Shown here: positions 6,703 to 11,709 of the stretch, one piece after another
How the letters are laid out: every line of letters begins with the position of its first letter
How positions within the stretch are numbered: position 1 is the stretch's first letter
From: DASYQV01 sp036005125
GTDB taxonomy: Bacteria > Acidobacteriota > Vicinamibacteria > Vicinamibacterales > UBA2999
Length of the DNA stretch: 11,709 nt
NCBI GenBank assembly: GCA_036005125.1
Contig: DASYQV010000058.1
Location: 1-11,709 of the forward strand
Reading direction: 5' to 3'
Translations under genes and position numbers: made by a program
Notes under the pieces: generated by a model
Told to the model about the DNA's origin: nothing
The model's database searches: none
The model's input: only the letters and a program-made list of their open reading frames with translations

Positions 6703-6732
6703 ACACTACTCCAAATATGGAGTCATGGTCAA
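6703..6732 (-). promoter_or_regulatory. Candidate promoter of the antitoxin-toxin operon
   Basis: On the minus strand, TTGACC (6732-6727) is followed after 18 nt by TAGTGT (6708-6703). The -35 matches the sigma-70 consensus at 5 of 6 bases and the -10 at 3 of 6. A start about 7 nt after the -10 would fall at or next to the antitoxin ATG (6696), giving a leaderless or nearly leaderless mRNA. This is inference from spacing. Confidence 0.5.
6708..6723. promoter_or_regulatory. Palindromic operator candidate for the antitoxin
   Basis: ACTCCA-AATA-TGGAGT is a perfect 6-bp dyad around an AT centre, 11 bp from the antitoxin start. It fills most of the spacer between the proposed -35 and -10 and touches the -10, which suits self-repression by an Xre dimer. 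It also lies in the region shared with the divergent panE-like gene and might affect that gene too. Confidence 0.6.
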
Positions 6733-6805
6733 GTCCGGCCCCGGGCGGCCCGGAAGATCGCCGCGTCGCGATCCAAAAGCCCGGCCGATCGAAGAGACTG
6801 TAGCC

Positions 6806-7729
6806 ATGCGTATCGTGGTACTCGGCGCCGGCGCGATTGGAACGTTGTATGCCGCCAAGCTTGCGGCCGAGAACGCGGTCACCCTGGTCGTGCGGAAGCA
6901 GGAGCAGGCGGACGTCATCTGCAGCAGAGGCGTGGAAATCACCGGCCTCGAGCAGGCGAGCGTCCGCATCGAGGCGGCGGCCGGACTCGACCGCATCGAC
7001 CCGGACACCCTCATCGTGCTCACCACCAAGGTCTATGACAATGCCGCTGCGGTCGCGCCGATCGTGGATCTGCTCCGCTCGGACACCGTGATCGTGTGCC
7101 TGCAGAACGGCCTCAACGGCGAGCGTGTCGTCAGGGACGTCGTGGGGAATCGATGTGTCGTGCTCCGGGGCATCACCGAGTTCGGCGCCATCTTTCTCGG
7201 CCCCGGCAAGGTCTCCCTGAGGGCCTACGGACCGACGACGATTGAAGCGGGACCGGGAAGCCGCGAGCTCGCCGAGATGTTCACACGATGTCAGCTCCGG
7301 GGCCGGGTGTCGGTGGACATCACGCGTGACGTCTGGCGAAAGCTCATTGTCAACTGCGTCATCAACCCCCTGACGGCCATCACCGGCATGGAGGTCGGCT
7401 GGACCGCCGATGAGCGGCTGGACCCGCTCAAGCGGCGGATCGTTGCGGAGTGTCTTGCCGTCGCCGCGCATGACGGGGTGGCCTTCGACGGCGACTTCAC
7501 CCGGATGATCAACGAGACGTACGGGCCGTCTCGCAACCTGTCGTCGATGTACCAGGACCTCGCGAACGGCAAGCGCACCGAAATCGACCAGATGAACGGC
7601 GCCGTGGTGGAGCTCGGTCGCCAGTACGGCGTCGAGTGTCCCGTCAACGCGGGGCTTGTCGCCATCATCAAGGCGATGGAAGGACAGGACCACGGCGTCC
7701 CACTCACGAATCAGCCATCGCAGGTTTAA
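6806..7729 (+). CDS. panE: 2-dehydropantoate 2-reductase (ketopantoate reductase, PanE/ApbA family)
   Basis: A 307-residue cytoplasmic enzyme, the usual family length. It should reduce 2-dehydropantoate to D-pantoate with NADPH, a step towards pantothenate and coenzyme A. The N-terminal Rossmann motif GAGAIG is at 7-12, with Arg30 (VVRK) placed to meet the NADPH phosphate. Conserved positions are all present: K75 in LTTK, N101 in CLQNGLNGE, K179 and N183 in WRKLIVNCVINPLTAITG, and E259 in KRTEIDQMNG, matching the Asn98, Lys176 and Glu256 region of the E. coli enzyme. ATG 6806 is chosen because the Rossmann fold begins there; a weak GAAGAG lies 9 nt upstream. In-frame codons upstream run antisense to the antitoxin gene. 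Several paralogues of this family act on other 2-ketoacids, so the precise substrate is likely rather than proven. Confidence 0.9.
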   Translation: MRIVVLGAGAIGTLYAAKLAAENAVTLVVRKQEQADVICSRGVEITGLEQASVRIEAAAGLDRIDPDTLIVLTTKVYDNAAAVAPIVDLLRSDTVIVCLQNGLNGERVVRDVVGNRCVVLRGITEFGAIFLGPGKVSLRAYGPTTIEAGPGSRELAEMFTRCQLRGRVSVDITRDVWRKLIVNCVINPLTAITGMEVGWTADERLDPLKRRIVAECLAVAAHDGVAFDGDFTRMINETYGPSRNLSSMYQDLANGKRTEIDQMNGAVVELGRQYGVECPVNAGLVAIIKAMEGQDHGVPLTNQPSQV

Positions 7730-7743
7730 ATATTAGATATTTA
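7727..7743. promoter_or_regulatory. AT-rich 7-bp dyad next to the BlaI promoter
   Basis: TAAATAT-TAG-ATATTTA is a perfect dyad that includes the panE stop codon (TAA 7727-7729) and ends one base before the TTGACA hexamer. Such AT-rich sequence stands out in this GC-rich window. It could be an UP-like element, a regulator site, or the 3' hairpin of the panE mRNA. Confidence 0.45.
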
Positions 7744-7744
7744 G

Positions 7745-7774
7745 TTGACAGCGCGTCGCGCCGGGCAGTACGGT
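7745..7774 (+). promoter_or_regulatory. Promoter of the blaI-M56 operon
   Basis: A perfect -35 TTGACA (7745-7750) is followed after 18 nt by TACGGT (7769-7774), a weak -10 that keeps T, A and the final T. The expected start is near 7781, just ahead of the palindrome at 7785-7802. Confidence 0.6.
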
Positions 7775-7784
7775 AGCGGCTGGT

Positions 7785-7802
7785 CTCCTAATGAATTAGG
7801 AG
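7785..7802 (+). promoter_or_regulatory. 18-bp perfect palindrome, BlaI operator and/or leader hairpin
   Basis: CTCCTAAT-GA-ATTAGGAG lies just downstream of the predicted transcription start. A repressor bound here would block transcription, and BlaI/MecI proteins are dimers that bind such dyads. In RNA it would fold as a 7-bp stem with a TGAA loop. The right arm contains AGGAG, so the hairpin could also mask a ribosome site. Which level matters cannot be told from sequence. Confidence 0.65.
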
Positions 7803-7821
7803 TTGGGGAGGCGTGCAGCCG

Positions 7822-8238
7822 ATGGCCCGTCGACGATCGCCGGCCCTGACCGACGGAGAGCTCCGGATCATGCGGGTGTTGTGGGCACGGGATCAAGCGA
7901 CGGTCGGCGACGTCGTCGAGGCGCTGAACGACACGCCGAAGCCTGCATACAACACGGTTCTGACGCTGTTGCGCATTCTCGAACGCAAGAGATATGTGAC
8001 GCACGAGAAAGAGGGGCGCGCGTTCACGTACATGCCGATCGTCGACCGCGGACAGGCGCGCCGCCGCGCGCTCACGCACCTGCTGACGCGCTTCTTCGAC
8101 AATTCTCGCGAACAGCTCGTGCTCGACCTCCTCGGCCACGACCCCGCGGATCCCGAGGAGCTGCAGCGCGTGCGCGAGCTGATTGAAAAGGCTCCCGTCA
8201 CGGCCGAGGTCAGGCGCAAGGGGAGGAAGCGCCGGTGA
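7822..8238 (+). CDS. BlaI/MecI/CopY-family winged-helix repressor
   Basis: A 138-residue cytoplasmic DNA-binding protein. The first ~75 residues form the winged helix: LTDGELRIMRVLW (9-21), a recognition helix in AYNTVLTLLRILERKRYV (42-59), and the wing HEKEGRAFTYMP (61-72). A dimerisation helix follows (FFDNSREQLVLDLL, 91-104), then a short, very basic tail. In the bla and mec systems the partner protease triggers cleavage of the repressor near the dimerisation region; the classical Asn-Phe cut site is not obvious here. ATG 7822 follows GGGGAGG (7805-7811) at a workable distance. GTG 7813 is possible and would pair with AGGAG at 7798-7802. The stop overlaps the next start (GTGA), so the two genes are coupled. 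Confidence 0.9.
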   Translation: MARRRSPALTDGELRIMRVLWARDQATVGDVVEALNDTPKPAYNTVLTLLRILERKRYVTHEKEGRAFTYMPIVDRGQARRRALTHLLTRFFDNSREQLVLDLLGHDPADPEELQRVRELIEKAPVTAEVRRKGRKRR

Positions 8239-9686
8239 CTCTCGTCGCGGAGTGGGTGTGGCAAGGCATGGTCGTTGTCTGGGCAACGGCCATCGCGCTC
8301 GGGCGGATGCGGCGGCTCAACGCGGCGACCCGACATGCGATCTGGTGGTTCGCGCTGGGCGCCGTGCTGCTGCTGCCGCTCGTACAGCCGGACGCGCGTG
8401 CGCGCGTCTCGGAGACTATCCCGGCCGAGCCGGAGCCATTCTGGTTTCCGACGCGCGTCGCGGCCGTGCCGGCGGCTCCGGACTGGGTGATCACGTGCGC
8501 AATCGCACTCTGGCTGGGCATGGTAGTCTTCGGTCTCGTGCGGATCGCGTCCGGCATCCGGAAGCTCGTATCGCTCAAGGCTCGGTCGCGGCCGCTGCCA
8601 AGGGCCCGCCGTTCACGGCTCGCGATGTGGTGCTCACTGTGCGACCCGGGCCGGCAACCCGACCTCCGCATCTCGGATGAGGCGCCGGGCGCCTCGGCTC
8701 TCGGACTGGGCCGTCCCGTGATCCTGCTCCCTCGAGCGTGGGTGAACGCACTGTCCGACGAGGATCTGGATCAGATCGTCATGCACGAGCACGCGCATCT
8801 GGCACGGCATGACGACTGGCTGCGGTTGCTGCAATCGGTGATCGCCAGCCTCGCCGGTCTGCATCCGGCGGTGCGATTCGCGCTGCATCGGATCGATATC
8901 GAGCGGGAGGCTGCCTGCGACGATTGCGTCGTATCGCGGACCGGCGCCGCCCGACGCCTTGCCGCGTGTCTCGTGAACGCCGCGACGCAGTGCGTGGCCA
9001 ACGCTGGCGCCTGCAGCCCGGCGATGATTCCAGCTGCCGTCCGGTCCGCTCACACACTGCGTGTTCGCGTCCACCGGCTGCTCGACGGCCGGCGCGACCG
9101 GAGCCCTCGGCTCGCGAGGATCGCAAGCCTTGCGAGCGCGATCATGCTCGCCGCCGGGGTGACCGTGTTGAGTTGGGTCGCGCCGATCGTCGTGTTCCTC
9201 GAAACTCCCATACCAGCGCCAGGCGACGCGCGGATGGAGACGATTCCCCATCGAAGGTGGCCGCTCGGAGCTGTGCCTGCCGCTACCGCGCCGGCCGCAA
9301 CGGGAATTCCATCTCGTGTAGACCGGCAGGCCGGGGACATTTCCGGCGATACGGCGGTCGCATTGCTCACGCGGCAGGCGTTGCCACTGAGCCGGACGCC
9401 GGCGCTCACTCCTCATGTGCGAGAGGCGGATCTGGCAATGCCGCTGGTGAATCGCGCAGTGGTGGATGGTTTCGCCGCACCGCCGCCTTCGATGAGCGTT
9501 GCGGATCGTGAGGAGGTCATGTTCGAAGCGATTGAATCCCGGATGAGGATCTCCGACCCGGGCGCAGCCGCAGGCGATGCTGCAAAACGCGCCGGCCTGG
9601 CGACGGGCGCCCGCGCCAGGGCATTCGGGACCTCAATCGCCCGATTCTTTACGCGCGGCGGGAAAGCCGTCGCGAGCAGTTTCTGA
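8235..9686 (+). CDS. M56-family (BlaR1-like) membrane zinc metalloprotease
   Basis: A 483-residue inner-membrane protein. It should sense a signal and inactivate the BlaI-type repressor encoded just upstream by proteolysis. Hydrophobic segments lie at about 5-22, 34-51, 83-107 and 298-322. The cytoplasmic loop holds LGLGRPVILLP (156-166), the zinc motif HEHAH (184-188) with Glu185 as catalytic base, and EREAACDD (223-230), the downstream acidic ligand region. A CSLC pair (133-136) sits in the same loop. After the last membrane segment, residues 325-483 are rich in Ala, Pro and Arg, and no penicillin-binding sensor motif (SxxK, KTG) is seen, so the stimulus is probably not a beta-lactam. The GTG start overlaps the blaI stop by 4 nt and has a strong GGGAGGAAG site (8221-8229). 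Confidence 0.88.
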   Translation: MTLVAEWVWQGMVVVWATAIALGRMRRLNAATRHAIWWFALGAVLLLPLVQPDARARVSETIPAEPEPFWFPTRVAAVPAAPDWVITCAIALWLGMVVFGLVRIASGIRKLVSLKARSRPLPRARRSRLAMWCSLCDPGRQPDLRISDEAPGASALGLGRPVILLPRAWVNALSDEDLDQIVMHEHAHLARHDDWLRLLQSVIASLAGLHPAVRFALHRIDIEREAACDDCVVSRTGAARRLAACLVNAATQCVANAGACSPAMIPAAVRSAHTLRVRVHRLLDGRRDRSPRLARIASLASAIMLAAGVTVLSWVAPIVVFLETPIPAPGDARMETIPHRRWPLGAVPAATAPAATGIPSRVDRQAGDISGDTAVALLTRQALPLSRTPALTPHVREADLAMPLVNRAVVDGFAAPPPSMSVADREEVMFEAIESRMRISDPGAAAGDAAKRAGLATGARARAFGTSIARFFTRGGKAVASSF

Positions 9687-9712
9687 CGGCATCCCTTTTC
9701 ACTGTTCGCATC

Positions 9713-9724
9713 CCTCAGTTGAGG
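9713..9724 (+). promoter_or_regulatory. Small dyad overlapping the radical SAM ribosome site
   Basis: CCTCA-GT-TGAGG overlaps the Shine-Dalgarno sequence GAGGAGG (9721-9727). Pairing would mask half of it. The stem is only 5 bp with a very tight loop, so the effect may be small. No promoter is clear in the 48-nt gap after the M56 gene, which fits read-through. Confidence 0.35.
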
Positions 9725-9734
9725 AGGCTCCGTG

Positions 9735-11243
9735 ATGCGCGTGTACCTCGTGAACCCCAGCCATGTGTCATTCGGGATCGCCGTGATCACGCCGCGATGG
9801 CTGTACGTGCTTGCCGCGAGCACCCCGTCGCAATGGGGCGATCCGATTCTGTGCGACGAGACGCTTGAACCGTTCGATGCGGACGTCCTCAGGCCTGATG
9901 ACATCGTCGGCATCGGCATTCACACCGGAAATGCGCTGCGGGGATACGAAGTGGGGCTTCAGGTTCGCGCGCGCGGCGCATACGTGGTGTACGGCGGGAT
10001 ACATGCGACGCTCTATCCCTATGAAGCCCACGCAATGGGTGGAGCACACTGCGTGGTCAGGGGTGACGGCGATGAGATCTGGTCGACCGTTATCGCTGAT
10101 TGCGCCGCGGGAGCGCCCCGCGACGTCTACGAAGGCGGCCGCGTGAGTGGCGCCACGTTCCGGCCTGCGCGGTGGGATTTGTTACCACCGAACCGGTACA
10201 TGTGGGCATCGGTGCAGACCGTGCGCGGGTGTCCGAAGCATTGTTCATTCTGTTCGGTGTGGCGTACGGATGGACAAACGCCCCGACCGCATGCGAGCGA
10301 CGCGGTCATCGCCGAAATCGTACAACTCCGGAGGCTTGGGTTCCGCTTCATCGCGCTTGCCGACGACAACTTCTACCCGGTGTCCGCCGCCGACCTGGCG
10401 CAGGCCGCGCGGCGGAACGACTCCGCGCGCCTCGACGATCTCCAGCACCTGCGTGAGGAACGCTTCGCGTTGATGGCGCGGCTCGCACGGCTGCCCGACG
10501 ACATGGTCTTCTACACGCAGATTACGATGGAAGCGGCCGAAGACCCGGCTTTCCTCGACGCCATGAGGAAAGCCCGCATCCGTGGCGCGCTCGTGGGCGT
10601 CGAATCGGTCACGCCCGAAGGGTTGAAGGATGTATACAAAGGATTCAACCTGGCCGGCGACGCGCTGGTCGAGCGGCTGCAGACATTCGGGAAGTACGGG
10701 ATACACGTGCTCGGCTCGTTCATCTTCGGCCTGCCGAGCGACCGTCCGGACACGTTCCAGGCGACCGCGGATCTGGCGGAGCGCGCTGGCGTGACGTTCG
10801 CACAATTCGTCATGCTGACGCCGTTTCCCGGCACCATCGACTTCGAGCGGTGGGAACGTGAGGCGGCGAGAGCGGGGATCACGATCGGCGGCGTCCCGAT
10901 CACGCGCCATTGGCTGATTCCGCAGGCGAAGCGGCCCAAGGTATACATGCCGCATCCGGTAATGTCGTCCGACGAAATCCGGGATCGTACGCAGGCCGTC
11001 TGGGATCGGTTTTACACCTTGCCACGCATATGGAAGCGCTCCCGGGCTGTCCGGTCGTGGCGAGGCCGGCTGGCGTTCGTGTTGGTCTCAAAACTCTACC
11101 GGCAGATGTACGCGAACACCGGAATCGCAACGGATTCCGCGCGTACTGCGCGCTCGGTGCGCATCGCGCGCTGGATCGCGCGTCCCTGCCGTCGTCTGTT
11201 CGCCGCGGCGCCGATGCCTCATCTGGACGTGCCGACGGGCTGA
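9735..11243 (+). CDS. B12-binding-type radical SAM enzyme, function unassigned
   Basis: A 502-residue protein with an N-terminal cobalamin-binding-like domain and a radical SAM core. The first part reads like the class B family: DETLEPFD (41-48), DDIVGIGIHTG (55-65), GAYVVYGGIHATLYPYEA (81-98) and VVRGDGDE (107-114). It lacks the DxHxxG motif, so any B12 would be bound without a lower His ligand. The iron-sulfur motif is RGCPKHCSFC, with C166, C170 and C173. ALADDNFYP (207-215), GALVGVESVTPEGLK (284-298) and GSFIFGLPSD (327-336) are typical of the barrel. The C-terminal ~120 residues are basic and family-specific (SKLYRQMYANTGIATDSAR). Members methylate or rearrange unreactive carbons in lipids, pigments and natural products; no substrate can be named. 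ATG 9735 sits 7 nt after GAGGAGG and is preferred to GTG 9732. Confidence 0.88.
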   Translation: MRVYLVNPSHVSFGIAVITPRWLYVLAASTPSQWGDPILCDETLEPFDADVLRPDDIVGIGIHTGNALRGYEVGLQVRARGAYVVYGGIHATLYPYEAHAMGGAHCVVRGDGDEIWSTVIADCAAGAPRDVYEGGRVSGATFRPARWDLLPPNRYMWASVQTVRGCPKHCSFCSVWRTDGQTPRPHASDAVIAEIVQLRRLGFRFIALADDNFYPVSAADLAQAARRNDSARLDDLQHLREERFALMARLARLPDDMVFYTQITMEAAEDPAFLDAMRKARIRGALVGVESVTPEGLKDVYKGFNLAGDALVERLQTFGKYGIHVLGSFIFGLPSDRPDTFQATADLAERAGVTFAQFVMLTPFPGTIDFERWEREAARAGITIGGVPITRHWLIPQAKRPKVYMPHPVMSSDEIRDRTQAVWDRFYTLPRIWKRSRAVRSWRGRLAFVLVSKLYRQMYANTGIATDSARTARSVRIARWIARPCRRLFAAAPMPHLDVPTG

Positions 11244-11322
11244 AAGAGAAAATCAAGGCAGAGCTGTCTGACAAGCGGCCGGAAGGCACGGCTGATGCTT
11301 TCTGGGTCGTGGGGAGGGATCG

Positions 11323-11709
11323 ATGGTCAGAACTCTGCTGCGGCTGCTCGTCATCGTCCTCGTGATCGTCGGGATCGGCGCCTTCTTCGCCGGCTACCGG
11401 TTCGGCACCCCCAACCGCGCGCCCGCCTCGGAGCGGCCGGTTGGAACGACTGGTGGCGTCGACACGTCGCGGGCGCGGGAAACCGGCGCGGAGATTGGGG
11501 AAAAGGTTGCCATCGGCGCCAACAAAGCGGAACGGGCGCTGGCCGACGCGCAACTCACTGCGAAGATCAAATCGAAGATGGCGCTCGACGACCACGTGTC
11601 GGCGCTCGCCATCGACATCGACACCGACGACGGCGTCGTGACGCTGTCAGGAACGGTCAAATCGACGGCAGAGCACGACCGTGCTGTTCAGCTCGCCCGT
11701 GAAACGGAA
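11323..11709 (+). CDS. Membrane-anchored BON-domain protein, N-terminal part (cut by window end)
   Basis: 129 codons are visible and open at the right edge. ATG 11323 follows a strong GGGGAGGG (11311-11318) at 4 nt. The protein starts with one membrane segment (about 5-23, LLRLLVIVLVIVGIGAFFAG). A low-complexity linker of about 50 residues follows. Then a BON domain begins: LADAQLTAKIKSKMALDD (73-90), SALAIDIDTDDGVVTLSGTV (93-112), continuing KSTAEHDRAVQLAR. BON proteins of the OsmY/Kbp type sit in the periplasm or envelope and bind phospholipid or ions; the exact role is unknown. The 79-nt gap after the radical SAM gene shows only the ribosome site, so the two may be cotranscribed. Confidence 0.85.
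   Translation, partial: MVRTLLRLLVIVLVIVGIGAFFAGYRFGTPNRAPASERPVGTTGGVDTSRARETGAEIGEKVAIGANKAERALADAQLTAKIKSKMALDDHVSALAIDIDTDDGVVTLSGTVKSTAEHDRAVQLARETE

Noticed and set aside
6506..6805. An N-terminal extension of the ketopantoate reductase frame.
   Set aside because: It runs antisense to the antitoxin gene, while the Rossmann fold of PanE begins at ATG 6806.
5531..7693. A 720-codon minus-strand open frame covering panE, the spacer and the toxin.
   Set aside because: Only its last 241 codons (from the ATG at 6256) match a protein family. The rest is antisense to panE and crosses the antitoxin gene in another frame; long chance frames are common in high-GC DNA.
7822..9686. A beta-lactam resistance regulon (blaI-blaR1).
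   Set aside because: The M56 protein has no penicillin-binding sensor motifs and no beta-lactamase or mecA-like gene is present, so resistance cannot be claimed.
11244..11322. A small coding sequence in the gap before the BON gene.
   Set aside because: The in-frame stretch reading LKEKIKAELSDKRPEG has no start or family match of its own; the gap shows only a ribosome site.

Overview
The window is high-GC DNA that most resembles an Acidobacteriota chromosome, possibly the Vicinamibacteria. The main reason is the gene at 3444-5294, which has the organisation of the 'VWFA-related Acidobacterial domain' family. Supporting signs are an adjacent BlaI/M56 regulatory pair and intergenic spacers packed with short palindromic repeats. 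The genus cannot be read from this sequence. No rRNA, tRNA, CRISPR array, transposase or phage gene is visible, so this is chromosomal DNA with one small accessory module, a toxin-antitoxin operon.

Left part (1-5294, all plus strand): the C-terminal ~450 residues of a GMC-type FAD oxidoreductase (gluconate dehydrogenase-like) run in from the left edge. A 64-nt quasi-palindrome made of 7-bp tandem repeats follows 4 nt after its stop. Next come a multi-membrane-segment ArnT-like glycosyltransferase (GT39/PMT superfamily) and a spacer with two REP-like palindromes. The VWFA-related protein, probably exported, closes this part.

Middle (5295-6805): a 236-nt spacer between convergent genes is almost wholly inverted repeats. 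It includes two abutting 16-nt hairpins that on the plus strand carry GAGA and TTCG loops. On the minus strand lies a two-gene Xre/ParS-type antitoxin plus RES-domain toxin operon (6696 down to 5531). Stop and start codons overlap as TGATG. A candidate promoter has a 16-bp palindromic operator in its spacer and predicts a leaderless or near-leaderless antitoxin transcript.

Right part (6806-11709, all plus strand): panE-like ketopantoate reductase, diverging from the toxin-antitoxin operon; then a BlaI/MecI-type repressor and an M56 (BlaR1-like) membrane metalloprotease, translationally coupled through GTGA and preceded by a TTGACA promoter and an 18-bp perfect palindrome; then a B12-binding-type radical SAM enzyme with CxxxCxxC; then the start of a membrane-anchored BON-domain protein cut by the right edge.

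How the genes may work together: BlaI and M56 should form a proteolysis-controlled regulatory switch, but no beta-lactamase is adjacent. The nearest same-strand gene is the radical SAM enzyme, 48 nt downstream, so either it or a distant gene may be the target. RES toxins of this kind degrade NAD+, and the antitoxin is expected to neutralise the toxin and repress the shared promoter. I found no clearly new multi-gene system. The least explained parts are the structured spacer at 5334-5518, the two palindromic control regions (6703-6732 and 7727-7811) and the unassigned tail of the M56 protein.
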